Program-made: the position numbers and the translations under genes
Assembly: GCF_003668875.1 (NCBI RefSeq)
Contig: NZ_RAWM01000026.1
Coordinates: forward strand, 1 to 64,000
DNA from: Corallococcus interemptor
GTDB lineage: Bacteria; Myxococcota; Myxococcia; Myxococcales; Myxococcaceae
Length of the DNA: 64,000 bases
Direction of reading: 5' to 3'
Shown here: in pieces, positions 26,307 through 36,128 of the stretch
Layout: each line of letters begins with the position of its first letter
Position numbering within the stretch: position 1 is the first letter of the stretch
Notes under the pieces: generated by a model
The model's input: only the letters and a program-made list of their open reading frames with translations
What the model was told of the DNA's origin: nothing
Database searches by the model: none

Positions 26307-27050
26307 ATGCGGGGTTGGACGGTGGCGGTGGCGATGGCGGCGGCGGTGGTGCTGATGGGGACGAACGCGATGGCTTTCCCGGTGCAGGTGCCGGTGGGTG
26401 CCCAGGGTGAGGCACCGGACGTCGCGGCCCTCCGGGCGCAGCTCGCGGAGAAGGAAGCACAGCTCAAGGCGGCCCTGGCCCGGCTGCAGCAGTACGAGGA
26501 TGAAGCGGACTACCTCCGCGCGGAGCAGCTGGGCGTGGCCGAGGCCGTGCGCGCCTCCGGGCTCCCGGAGCGGCAGCAGCGCCGGCTGGCGGTGTCCATC
26601 GTCCGCGAGGCGGAGCGCAACAACCTGGATCCGCTGCTGGTGGTGGCGCTGATCCGCTGCGAGTCCTCCTTCAACAACTACGCGGTGTCCGGGGTGGGCG
26701 CCATGGGCCTCATGCAGGTGATGCCGGACACGGGCAAGTACCTGGCGGAGAAGAACGGCTGGCGGCTGGGCCGTCACACGAACCTCTTCGACTTCGAGAC
26801 GAACGTGAACCTGGGCACGGCCTACCTGGCGGACCTCATCAACCGGTTCGGCTCCGTGGAGGGCGCGCTCGTCGCCTACAACGCGGGTCCCGGGCTGGCC
26901 AAGCGCATCCTCGCCAAGAAGGAGAACCGGGTGAAGTTCATGGCCGGCTACCCCGCCAAGGTGGTGAAGGAGTTCCGCAAGCTGAAGGCCCAGCAGGAGC
27001 GCGCCATCAGCCTGCGTGCCGAGCAGACGACAACCGACCGCAAGGGTTGA
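26307..27050 (+). CDS. Lytic murein transglycosylase, SLT domain
   Basis: Periplasmic enzyme that cleaves peptidoglycan glycan strands with formation of 1,6-anhydro-muramic acid. The 247-residue protein has a signal peptide (MRGWTVAVAMAAAVVLMG, cleavage near AMA), a short coiled coil (about 35-65), then a family SLT domain with catalytic Glu119 in RCESSFN, the GLMQVMP motif and AYNAGPG. The ATG at 26307 is supported by GGGGAGG upstream and the signal peptide. A sigma-54-type promoter precedes it, suggesting developmental or stress control. Confidence 0.93.
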   Translation: MRGWTVAVAMAAAVVLMGTNAMAFPVQVPVGAQGEAPDVAALRAQLAEKEAQLKAALARLQQYEDEADYLRAEQLGVAEAVRASGLPERQQRRLAVSIVREAERNNLDPLLVVALIRCESSFNNYAVSGVGAMGLMQVMPDTGKYLAEKNGWRLGRHTNLFDFETNVNLGTAYLADLINRFGSVEGALVAYNAGPGLAKRILAKKENRVKFMAGYPAKVVKEFRKLKAQQERAISLRAEQTTTDRKG

Positions 27051-27178
27051 CCGCTGCGTGACATGCGCTTCGCTTGGTCGCCAACACTCCGGCCGAAGTT
27101 GCATGCCCGGCACTGACCTGATCGCGGGTGAAGGTGCAATGTCCGGCTCCGGCTGTGCACCCCACCACCCCGTGGGAA

Positions 27179-27200
27179 CCGGACCACCCCTGTGGTCCGG
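27179..27200. repeat. Perfect hairpin between transglycosylase and STAS gene
   Basis: CCGGACCAC and GTGGTCCGG form a perfect 9-base-pair stem with the 4-base loop CCCT, 129 bases after the transglycosylase stop and 72 bases before the STAS start. No T tract follows. It may be a terminator, an mRNA-stability element or an operator. Confidence 0.45.
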
Positions 27201-27271
27201 CAACCGTGCGGCAGCCGCCATTGACCATCGTAGGCGGCACACACGTGCACACCTCAGCGGGAGTACGCAAC

Positions 27272-27595
27272 ATGACGGGGCTTCGGATTCATCGTGAGGA
27301 GGCTGCGGGTCGTATCACCCTGCGCCTGGAAGGAACGCTGGACGGCCGTACGGCCCAGGAACTGAGCTCCTCGCTCCAGGCGCTGGCGCAGAGCGAGGTG
27401 GTCCTGGACTTCGCGCACCTGCGTGAGTTCAAGGACAGCGCGGTGGGCGTCCTGACCCACGGTCTGAAGGACGGCGCCGTGCAGCTGCGCGGGCTGGCCA
27501 CGCACCACGAGCGGATGTTCCGCTACTTCGGCGTGCTGTCCGCGCCGGCGACGCACCGGGCCTACTACACGCCCGAGGACATCTTCTCCGCCTGA
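27272..27595 (+). CDS. STAS-domain protein
   Basis: Small cytosolic protein of 107 residues with a STAS fold like anti-sigma-factor antagonists. The strand-helix pattern is clear (RITLRLEGTLDG, VVLDFAHLREFKDSAVGVL), with Asp-Ser at the position where such proteins are often phosphorylated. No partner kinase is adjacent. The ATG at 27272 is chosen because the upstream in-frame part is Pro/His-rich and unlike the family. Confidence 0.85.
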   Translation: MTGLRIHREEAAGRITLRLEGTLDGRTAQELSSSLQALAQSEVVLDFAHLREFKDSAVGVLTHGLKDGAVQLRGLATHHERMFRYFGVLSAPATHRAYYTPEDIFSA

Positions 27596-27603
27596 GTCAC
27601 ACA

Positions 27604-27620
27604 CCCGGAGTCCCTCCGGG
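27604..27620 (+). terminator. Short hairpin after the STAS gene
   Basis: CCCGGAG (27604-27610) and CTCCGGG (27614-27620) flank a 3-base loop just after the STAS stop. It has no T tract; a modest terminator candidate. Confidence 0.4.
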
Positions 27621-27739
27621 CCGCGTGCATCCCCGGCAATAGCGCTCGCGCCTCCAGGGCAGGCGGGCATCCGGCGTGGAACACGGGCGGCCTGGAGGGG
27701 TGCCGGCGGGCGTTCGCCTGGGCTAGAGTCCGCGCCCAG

Positions 27740-28720
27740 ATGACCCAGCCCGCTCGCGTCCTCGGTCCTGTCCCCTCCCCTGCTTCCGCGCGCGCGGTGA
27801 TGGAGCGGCTCGCCGCCCAGCTGGGCCGCGCAGTGCAGGGCAAGCCGGAGGAGGTCCGGCGCGTCGTCACCTGCGTGGTGGCCGGCGGGCACCTCTTGCT
27901 GGAGGACATGCCCGGCGTGGGCAAGACGACGCTGGCGGAGGCCCTGGCCCGCGCGTGCGCCCTGTCCTTCTCCCGCATCCAGTTCACCGCGGACCTGCTG
28001 CCGGCGGACATCCTGGGCGCGCAGGTGTTCCACGCCCAGACGGCCACCTTCTCCTTCCGGCCCGGGCCGCTGTTCCGGCAGCTGGTGCTGGCGGACGAGC
28101 TCAACCGCGCGCCCCCGCGCACCCAGTCCGCGCTCCTGGAGGGCATGGCCCAGGGCCAGGTGTCGCTGGACGGGCAGACGCACGCGCTGCCCTCGCCCTT
28201 CACCGTGGTGGCCACCCAGAACCCGGTGGACTTCTCCGGCACCTATCCCCTGCCGGACTCGCAGCTGGATCGCTTCCTCGTGCGCCTGTCCCTGGGCCAC
28301 CCGGCGCCGGACGTGGAGGCGCGCCTGCTCACCACGCGCGGCGCGGCGTCTCCGCTGCCCTCGGTGGAGGCGGTGACGGGGCCGGAGGAGCTGGCGTCGC
28401 TGCGCGACTTCGCCCAGGACGTGAAGCTGGACGCCGCGGTGGCGGACTACGTGGTGCGGCTGGCGAGGGCCACGCGCGAGCACGGCGACCTGGACCGCGG
28501 CGCTTCCACCCGCGCGGTGCTGGCGCTGGGGTCCGCGGCCCGGGCCCAGGCCCTGTGGGAGGGCCGTGACTTCGTCACCCCCGGCGATGTGCGCGCCATG
28601 CTGGTGCCCTGCTGGGCGCACCGCGTGCTCCTGCGCAGCGCCGTGCAGGGCGTGTCCGCGCGGGACGAGGCGGCGCACCTGGTGGAGGAGATTGCCCGCA
28701 AGGTGGCGGCGCCCCGGTGA
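27740..28720 (+). CDS. MoxR-family AAA+ ATPase
   Basis: ATP-dependent chaperone-like protein of 326 residues, first gene of a MoxR / DUF58 / transglutaminase operon. It has Walker A GVGKTT (59-64), Walker B LVLADELNRA, the sensor region FTVVATQNPVDFSGTY and a C-terminal lid. In this family it works with the DUF58 protein, probably on an envelope or periplasmic process. A -10-like TAGAGT ends 10 bases before the ATG and no Shine-Dalgarno is visible, so the mRNA may be leaderless. Confidence 0.95.
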   Translation: MTQPARVLGPVPSPASARAVMERLAAQLGRAVQGKPEEVRRVVTCVVAGGHLLLEDMPGVGKTTLAEALARACALSFSRIQFTADLLPADILGAQVFHAQTATFSFRPGPLFRQLVLADELNRAPPRTQSALLEGMAQGQVSLDGQTHALPSPFTVVATQNPVDFSGTYPLPDSQLDRFLVRLSLGHPAPDVEARLLTTRGAASPLPSVEAVTGPEELASLRDFAQDVKLDAAVADYVVRLARATREHGDLDRGASTRAVLALGSAARAQALWEGRDFVTPGDVRAMLVPCWAHRVLLRSAVQGVSARDEAAHLVEEIARKVAAPR

Positions 28721-29697
28721 AGGCCCCTGCCCGTCCGCCCCTCAAGGCGCGGCTGCGCGCCTTCCTCCGTCCGCCGCGCACGCTGTCGGTGACGAAGACG
28801 GGCCGCACGTACCTGGTGGTGACGTTCGGCGTGGGCCTGGGCGCGCTCAACACGGGCAACAACCTGCTCTATCTCCTGCTGGGCCTCCTGCTCAGCATGG
28901 TGGTGGTGTCCGGCGTGCTGTCGGAGCGCTGCCTGCGCGACCTGACGGTGCGCCGGGTGGGCGCGGACGCGGCGTTCGCGCGCGAGCCCTTCGCCTACCG
29001 CTGGGCGGTGTCGCGCAAGGCGGGCCACGGCTTCGCGCTGACGCTCTCCGAGGACCTCTCCCCGCTCACCGGCACCGGGAAGCTGGGCCACCTGCCCGCG
29101 GGCAAGGAGCACATCGTCCGGGCGGACCTGGCCGCGCCACACCGGGGCCCCGTGAAGCTGACCGGCGTGCGCGTCACCACCACGTGGCCCCTGGGCCTGT
29201 TCGCCAAGACGCGCGTGTTCTCTCTTGAAGGGACGCTGCTCGTGTATCCGCGCCGGGGCTACGCCTGCAAGGAGCCCGGTCCCGCCCAGAGCGGCCCCCG
29301 GGGCGAGTCAGGCAGCCCGCGCCACCTGGACGGCACCGGCGACGTGGCGGGCCTGCGCGAGCTGGCCGCGAACGAGGACGCGCGCCGCATCCACTGGCTG
29401 AAGAGCGCCGCGGCGGGGCGCCTGCTCAAGGTGGAGCGCGAGCGCGAGGAGCGCCGCGTCTGGAAGCTCTCGCTGGAGACGGGCCTCACGGGCGACGCGC
29501 TGGAGCGCCGCTGTGAAGAGGTCGCCGCCCAGGCGCACCAGCTGCTGGACGCGGGCCACGAGGTCGGCCTCCAGCTGCCGGAGCGCACGCTGCGGCCCGC
29601 GGCGGGGGCCTCGCAGGAGCGGCGCATCCTCCAGGCGCTCGCGTGGGTGGGCTTCGAGGACGCGGACGGCGGGACGGATTCGCGGGAGGCGGCGTGA
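28717..29697 (+). CDS. DUF58 / von Willebrand-type protein
   Basis: Second gene of the MoxR operon, 326 residues. Two hydrophobic helices near the N terminus (about 27-65) anchor it in the inner membrane. The DUF58 signature follows in the cytosolic or periplasmic part (GDVAGLRELAANEDARRIHW, residues approximately 205-230). The start overlaps the MoxR stop by four bases. Family function is not settled; partners of MoxR often act in envelope stress or peptidoglycan work. Confidence 0.92.
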   Translation: MKAPARPPLKARLRAFLRPPRTLSVTKTGRTYLVVTFGVGLGALNTGNNLLYLLLGLLLSMVVVSGVLSERCLRDLTVRRVGADAAFAREPFAYRWAVSRKAGHGFALTLSEDLSPLTGTGKLGHLPAGKEHIVRADLAAPHRGPVKLTGVRVTTTWPLGLFAKTRVFSLEGTLLVYPRRGYACKEPGPAQSGPRGESGSPRHLDGTGDVAGLRELAANEDARRIHWLKSAAAGRLLKVEREREERRVWKLSLETGLTGDALERRCEEVAAQAHQLLDAGHEVGLQLPERTLRPAAGASQERRILQALAWVGFEDADGGTDSREAA

Positions 29698-31763
29698 ACC
29701 GCCCGCTGCGGCTGAAGCTCACGCTGCGCGACCTGGCCGCGGGCTCCGCGTTCGGCGCGATGGCGGTGTCCGGGCAGCTGCCCCTCTGGGCGCTGGCCGT
29801 CTTCCTCCTGGCGCTGGTGCTGGCGCTGTTCAACGTGCGGCTCGTCGCCCGCCACGCGCGCCTGTCCGCGCTGGGGCTCCTGGTCGCGGCGGTGCTCCTG
29901 GGCCTCCAGCTGACGTCCGGCGCGATGAACGCGGTGGTGGCCGCGTGCTCGTTCGCGGGCCTCATCGCCGCGCAGCGGATGCTGTCCACGCCGGACGCCG
30001 CGGCCGAGGGCCAGACGCACCTGACGGGCCTGTTGATGGTGGCCGGCGGCGCGGCGCTGTCCGGCGACATGACGTACGCGCTGTGCCTCATCGCCTTCGG
30101 CGTGCTGGCCAGCCTGTCCCTGGCGCTGGGCGTGGTGGAGTCAGCGGTGCCGGACGGCGAGCCCGTGCCGGTGCGCGCGGTGATGCGGCCCTTGTCGGTG
30201 GGCCTCGCGTTCGCGGTGGCCGGCGCGGTGGCCTTCTTCGTCCTCTTCCCGCGCCTCAACTGGGCCATGGTGGGGCCGCGCTCGGCGCCGGGCCTGGGCG
30301 CGGTGAGCAGCGCGGGCTACTCCAACACCGTGCGGCTGGGCGGCGCGGGCACCATCAAGAGCAACCCGCGCGTGGTGCTGCGCGCCACCCTCACCCCCGA
30401 CCCGGGCAAGGACGCGCTGGATGCCTACTGGGTGGGCCGCACCTACGACACCTTCGACGGCATGGAGTGGACCAACGTCGTCGGCGCGAAGCAGACCGAG
30501 CGGCAGATCACCCTGCGCCCCGCCAGCGACACGCTCCTGCACCAGCGCATCGAGCTGTTGCCCGCGTACGGCGCCCGCACGCTGATTGCCCTGGAGATGC
30601 CCTCGCGGCTGGGCAACGCCATGGCCCATACGCCCACCGGCACCCGGAACAGCCCCGTGCAGCTCCAGGGCGGGGGCGAGGTGCGCTTCACCGTCACCGC
30701 GCCCTCGTACACCTACGAGGCCTACAGCCTGCCTCCGGACGCCAAGGCGGGCCTGGCCGCCGGCATCGTCCAGGCGGAGCGCGACCAGTTGCTGGCGCTG
30801 CCGGAGCACCTGGATCCGCGCGTGGCGCAGCTGGCGTCGCGGGTGCTCCAGGGGGAGAAGGAACCCCTGGCCGCGGCGCGCAAGCTCGCGACCTTCCTGC
30901 AGCGGGACTACGCGTACACGCTGGAGCAGGCCGGCACGCCGGAGGATCCGCTGTCCGAGTTCCTCTTCGTGCGCAAGGCGGGCCACTGCGAGCACTTCGC
31001 CACCGCGCTCACGCTGATGCTGCGCACCCAGGGCATTGGCGCGCGGCTCGCCACGGGCTTCTACGGCGGCACGCGCGTGGACGGCGGCTACCTGGTGCGC
31101 GCCGGTGACGCGCACGCCTGGACGCACGTGCTCGTCCCGGAGCGGGGCTTCGTCACGGTGGACGCGACGCCGCCGTCGAACCGCACGAGCCAGGGCTCCG
31201 TCCTGCTGGAGAAGCTGCTCGCCTTCTATGAAGCGGTGGAGGCGCGCTGGCGCAACTCCGTCGTCGACTACTCGTTCCGCGACCAGTTCGAGCTGGCGAG
31301 CGCCCTGGTGCGTCCCCCGCGCCGTCCTCCCGGCGCCCGCGAGAACGCCGCGCCTGGCCGCCTGCCTCCGCCGCGCGCGTGGGTGACGGCCGCCGTCGTG
31401 GGCTTCGTCATCTGGCGCGCGGGCCGCTTCGTCTCCCGCTGGACGAACCGCGCCCCGGTGCCGCAGGCCACGCGCTTCCTGGACCAGGTGGACGCGGCGC
31501 TCCGGAAGGCCCACGTGCCGCGCTTCGAACACGAGACGCTGGAGGACCTGACCACGCGCCTGGCGCGCGAAGGCCATCCGCTGGCGCTGGCGCTGACGCC
31601 CCTCACCCGCCGCTACCTGGAGGCCCGCTTCGGGGGCCGGGTCCTGCGCGAGGGAGAGGCCGAGCACCTGCTCGCCACCCTGCGCCGCGCGCTGGAGGCG
31701 GAAGCCGCGCGCCGCGCCGCGAAGCCGGCCAGTCAGCCGGGCCCTACCGCCCGCGCCTCCTGA
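29694..31763 (+). CDS. TgpA-like membrane transglutaminase-domain protein
   Basis: Third gene of the operon, 689 residues. N-terminal helices (DUF3488-like, to about residue 200) lead to a periplasmic transglutaminase-like domain with the triad Cys432 (GHCEHFAT), His474 (DAHAWTHV) and Asp490 (VDATPP). One membrane helix near residue 565 and a DUF4129-like C-terminal domain follow. The GTG at 29694 overlaps the DUF58 stop (GTGA), fixing the start. The three genes are tightly coupled and probably form one envelope-associated system. Confidence 0.93.
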   Translation: MNRPLRLKLTLRDLAAGSAFGAMAVSGQLPLWALAVFLLALVLALFNVRLVARHARLSALGLLVAAVLLGLQLTSGAMNAVVAACSFAGLIAAQRMLSTPDAAAEGQTHLTGLLMVAGGAALSGDMTYALCLIAFGVLASLSLALGVVESAVPDGEPVPVRAVMRPLSVGLAFAVAGAVAFFVLFPRLNWAMVGPRSAPGLGAVSSAGYSNTVRLGGAGTIKSNPRVVLRATLTPDPGKDALDAYWVGRTYDTFDGMEWTNVVGAKQTERQITLRPASDTLLHQRIELLPAYGARTLIALEMPSRLGNAMAHTPTGTRNSPVQLQGGGEVRFTVTAPSYTYEAYSLPPDAKAGLAAGIVQAERDQLLALPEHLDPRVAQLASRVLQGEKEPLAAARKLATFLQRDYAYTLEQAGTPEDPLSEFLFVRKAGHCEHFATALTLMLRTQGIGARLATGFYGGTRVDGGYLVRAGDAHAWTHVLVPERGFVTVDATPPSNRTSQGSVLLEKLLAFYEAVEARWRNSVVDYSFRDQFELASALVRPPRRPPGARENAAPGRLPPPRAWVTAAVVGFVIWRAGRFVSRWTNRAPVPQATRFLDQVDAALRKAHVPRFEHETLEDLTTRLAREGHPLALALTPLTRRYLEARFGGRVLREGEAEHLLATLRRALEAEAARRAAKPASQPGPTARAS

Positions 31764-32145
31764 GCGGAAGAGAAGTGCCCTCCTGACGGAAGCCCGCTTC
31801 CGTCGCCGGTCGCCCGCTCTCCCCAGGGACGCCCGGCCAGGGTGGAGAAATGTCGCCACCACCGGCGCGGCTCGCCATTAAGCGTTTCAGCGAACCCTCA
31901 TTCGCGAGCGTCATGGCGACGTGCTTTTTCGCCCCTCGTAGACCCGCGGTTTTCCTCTCGGCCACGGGTAATGGTTACAGACCGTTCGCGGGTGACAGGC
32001 ACCTGCGTCTTCCAACCCCTCGGAGACACACGCGAATACATCCAACCCTGGTTGGCATCCCGGTTGCTCAGGGCAGACACGTCAAGTTGTAGGACTTGAA
32101 CCCAGGGCACCTTTCAAGCGCCTCCGCCGCGGCAGGAGGCCCGAT
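31764..32145. other. Gene-free region upstream of the rpoH-like gene
   Basis: No convincing gene in 382 bases. It contains a sigma-54-type promoter (32053-32068) and an inverted pair TCGCCAT (31872-31878) / ATGGCGA (31913-31919) about 135 bases upstream, which could be part of an activator site. It is less GC-rich than its neighbours. Confidence 0.6.
32053..32068 (+). promoter_or_regulatory. Sigma-54-type promoter before the rpoH-like gene
   Basis: TGGCATCCCGGTTGCT has the invariant GG-N10-GC spacing, the TTGCT -12 element and TGGCA at -24. Transcription would start near 32080, about 80 bases before the ATG. This implies RpoN control of an RpoH-type sigma factor, with an enhancer-binding activator. 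Confidence 0.75.
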
Positions 32146-32160
32146 TTGGAGAATCCATCC

Positions 32161-33048
<888 letters not shown>

Positions 33049-33120
33049 AGGGGCTGTTTTCGCGCCCCGGCGGAGACCCTGCTACAACGGGCCCCCTGAT
33101 TTCCTGTCAGGAGTGCCTGC

Positions 33121-35589
33121 TTGTCCCACGGTTCCCCGCCGGTCGTCGATGATCGCGTTCCTATCGCGGAGGCGCATGCGCCCGCCTCGCACAAACCCTA
33201 TGTGCCCCCCGAGCAGTCGCCCGCGGAGCTGACGATCCGCGGGCTGGTGCTCGGGTCGGTGCTGGGCATCGTGTTCGCGGCGTCGTCCGTGTACCTGGCC
33301 ATCAAGGTCGGCCTCACGGTGTCCGCGTCCATCCCGGTGGCGGTGCTCTCCATCGCCATCTTCCGGGCGCTGGGGCGCTCCAGCATCCTGGAGAACACCA
33401 TCGTCCAGACGACGGGCTCCGCGGGTGAGTCGCTCGCCTTCGGCGTGGCGGCCGCCCTGCCCGCGCTGCTGATTCTTGGCTACGACATCAGCCTCACGCA
33501 CGCGTTCCTCACCGCCGCGCTGGGCGGCGTGCTGGGCGTGCTGATGATGATTCCCCTGCGCCAGGGCCTCATCGTCCAGGAGCACGGCAAGCTCACCTAC
33601 CCGGAGGGCACCGCCAGCGCGGACGTGCTCATCGTCGGCGAGCAGGGCGGCACCAACGCGCGCACGGTCATCCTGGGTTTCATCATCGGCGGCGTCTACA
33701 AGTTCGCCTACTCCGGGATGAAGCTCTTCAAGGAGGCCATCGGCACGCCCATCAAGGGGCTCAAGGCCGCGACGCTCTCCACGGAGGTGTCCCCGGAGCT
33801 CCTGGGCGTGGGCTACATCATCGGCCCTCGCGTGGCGGGCATCACCTTCGCCGGCGGCGTGCTCAGCTACCTCATCCTCATCCCGATGATCTCCTTCTTC
33901 GGCAGCGGCATGGAGACCCCGCTGCTGGTGCACAACGGGATGCTCATCAAGGACATGTCGCCGGATCAGATCCGCAACGCGTACGTGCTCTACATCGGCG
34001 CGGGCGCGGTGGCGACGGGCGGCCTCATCAGCCTCATCCGCTCCCTGCCCACCATCGTGGGCGCCTTCAAGCGCAGCGTGGAGACGCTGCGCCAGTCGCG
34101 CACGCAGGGCGCCCTGCCCACGGTGCTGCGCACGGACCAGGACCTGCCCATCACCGTGGTGCTGGTGGGCAGCGCGCTGCTCATCCTGGCCATCTGGCTG
34201 GCGCCGCCGCTGCACGTGAACTTCATCTCCGCCATCCTCATCGTCATCTTCGGCTTCTTCTTCGTGACGGTGAGCGCGCGCATCACGGGTGAGATCGGCT
34301 CCTCGTCCAACCCCATCTCCGGCATGGTGGTGGCCACGCTGCTCGTCACCTGCCTCGTGTACCTGCTGTTCGGCTGGACGTCGTCGCCGGACCGCTTCAT
34401 GGCGCTCACCACGGCGGCCATCGTGGGCATCGCCGCGTCCAACGGCGGCACCACCGCGCAGGACCTGAAGACGGCGTTCCTCGTGGGCGGCACGCCCAAG
34501 AAGCAGCAGATCGCCCTCTTCGTCGGTGTGCTCACCAGCGCCATGTTCATCGGCCTGGTGCTGGTGCTGCTCAACCAGGGCGCCACCGCGGTCATCCCGG
34601 AGGCGCACCCGGGCGTGCAGGTGACGGAGCTGACGCAGGAGACGCGCACCCAGCACACCTACCGCTGGGCGGTGTCCCAGGACGCGCTCACCCAGCGCGG
34701 CATGACGCCCGAAAAGCTCAAGCGCGCGCTGTGGACGGAGCGCCTGGACGCGGCGCCGGTGGACGGCGGGCTGGAGCTGCGCAGCTGGCGCCCCATGGAG
34801 GCGCAGGCGCTGTCCAACCTCACGCTGTCGCCGGCCAACGGCCCGTCGCTGAAGCTGTCGGAGGCGGGCGCCATCACCGCGGGCCCGGACCGCGTCTACA
34901 AGGAAGGCTTCGTGCGCGGCGCGGACACGCCCGTGCCCGCCGGCCGCTACCTGGTGGATGACCAGGGTGCCATCCAGTACGTGGTGGACCCGGGCATTGG
35001 CGGCCGCATCAGCGAGTACGAAGGCCAGACGCTCACCCGCTACTCCGCGCCCAAGGCGCAGCTGTTCGCGCTCATCATCGACGGCATCCTCACGCAGCGG
35101 CTGCCGTGGGACCTGGTGCTCCTGGGCGTCTTCATCGCGTTGATGCTGGAGCTGTGCGGCGTGTCCTCGCTGCCCTTCGCGGTGGGCGTGTACCTGCCCA
35201 TCAGCAGCTCCGCCCCCATCTTCGTGGGCGGCATGGTGCGCCACTTCGTGGACAAGCTGCGCGGCGGCACCGCGGCGGAGTCCGAGTTCTCCCCCGGCAC
35301 GCTGATGTCCTCCGGCTACATCGCGGGCGGCTCCATCGCGGGCGTGCTCATCGCCTTCCTGGAGATCGCCAGCGACGGCGCCTGGACGCGCGCCATCAAC
35401 CTGCCCGCCGTCTTCGGGCACGAGGGCGGCATTGGCGCGTTCCTCAACGCCGTGGGCGAGAGCGAGCTGGCGCACCCGACGTGGTCCAACGTCTGGGGCC
35501 TGGCGTTCTTCGCCGTCCTCACCGCGGTGCTGTTCCGCTCGGCCCTCAAGGGCAAGAGCGGCGCGGAGGCCCCGCCGCCGTCGCACTGA
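33121..35589 (+). CDS. OPT-family oligopeptide transporter
   Basis: Inner-membrane transporter of 822 residues in the OPT superfamily, predicted to take up oligopeptides or metal-chelate compounds. It has about 14 or more hydrophobic helices. The first signature, near residues 38-75, contains the SSVYLAIKVGLTVSASIPVA motif, and VQTTGSAGESLAF follows near 98. A hydrophilic loop lies between about residues 490 and 635. The start is a TTG preceded by AGGAG. A -10-like TACAAC is at 33083-33088. Confidence 0.9.
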   Translation: MSHGSPPVVDDRVPIAEAHAPASHKPYVPPEQSPAELTIRGLVLGSVLGIVFAASSVYLAIKVGLTVSASIPVAVLSIAIFRALGRSSILENTIVQTTGSAGESLAFGVAAALPALLILGYDISLTHAFLTAALGGVLGVLMMIPLRQGLIVQEHGKLTYPEGTASADVLIVGEQGGTNARTVILGFIIGGVYKFAYSGMKLFKEAIGTPIKGLKAATLSTEVSPELLGVGYIIGPRVAGITFAGGVLSYLILIPMISFFGSGMETPLLVHNGMLIKDMSPDQIRNAYVLYIGAGAVATGGLISLIRSLPTIVGAFKRSVETLRQSRTQGALPTVLRTDQDLPITVVLVGSALLILAIWLAPPLHVNFISAILIVIFGFFFVTVSARITGEIGSSSNPISGMVVATLLVTCLVYLLFGWTSSPDRFMALTTAAIVGIAASNGGTTAQDLKTAFLVGGTPKKQQIALFVGVLTSAMFIGLVLVLLNQGATAVIPEAHPGVQVTELTQETRTQHTYRWAVSQDALTQRGMTPEKLKRALWTERLDAAPVDGGLELRSWRPMEAQALSNLTLSPANGPSLKLSEAGAITAGPDRVYKEGFVRGADTPVPAGRYLVDDQGAIQYVVDPGIGGRISEYEGQTLTRYSAPKAQLFALIIDGILTQRLPWDLVLLGVFIALMLELCGVSSLPFAVGVYLPISSSAPIFVGGMVRHFVDKLRGGTAAESEFSPGTLMSSGYIAGGSIAGVLIAFLEIASDGAWTRAINLPAVFGHEGGIGAFLNAVGESELAHPTWSNVWGLAFFAVLTAVLFRSALKGKSGAEAPPPSH

Positions 35590-35596
35590 CGGCCGG

Positions 35597-35929
35597 CTAC
35601 AGCCCGGGCACCGACGGCGGCACCTCCGGGTCGCCGCCGCCGGAGTCCCCGGGCCCCTTCGCGCAGACGTACTCCGCGCGCAGCGGCGTCACGATGCCGA
35701 AGGTGAAGGCGTAGACGAACGGGCTCCACCACGGCCAGTACACGTCCACCCGCGACAGGCCATGCCGGCACTCCGCCGCGGCCACGTTGGACGTCGTCAG
35801 CCCCGCCACCAGGCTCACCCCCGTCCGGGACTCCGGCGCGCCGTCCCGGGCCGCCGGGCTGCGCACGCTCATGCGGAAGCACCCCGTGAGGGACGCCAGG
35901 ACCAGGGCGGACGCGGCCAGTCGCTTCAT
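35597..35929 (-). CDS. Bor-family lipoprotein
   Basis: Small outer-membrane lipoprotein of 110 residues. The ATG at 35929 gives a signal peptide (MKRLAASALVLASLTGC) with an LTGC lipobox. The mature part carries Bor-like sequence AECRHGLSRVDV and FTFGIVTPLRAEYVC. Bor relatives of phage lambda confer serum resistance, but in myxobacteria the role is unknown. It is convergent with the OPT transporter, with stops 7 bases apart. Confidence 0.8.
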   Translation of the reverse strand: MKRLAASALVLASLTGCFRMSVRSPAARDGAPESRTGVSLVAGLTTSNVAAAECRHGLSRVDVYWPWWSPFVYAFTFGIVTPLRAEYVCAKGPGDSGGGDPEVPPSVPGL

Positions 35930-36128
35930 GCACGGGACTCCAGACGGCGAAGGGGCCCCCTGCCTAACACACCCGGGGTTCACCCCGAGTCCGCCCCCTG
36001 TCACCCAGGTGTCACTCCAACCCCCTGGATTCAGGGCGCTTGTCGAATTGGGAGCCGGCCCTGGACGGGAGTAGACTCAGGGCTCCCCTCACCGGGGCCT
36101 TCCGCCCCCTCCGGATTCTTCAGGTTTC

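Noticed and set aside
31764-32145. Search for a tRNA or small RNA in the largest gene-free gap
   Set aside because: No cloverleaf or strong hairpin followed by a T tract; the region is better explained as promoter.
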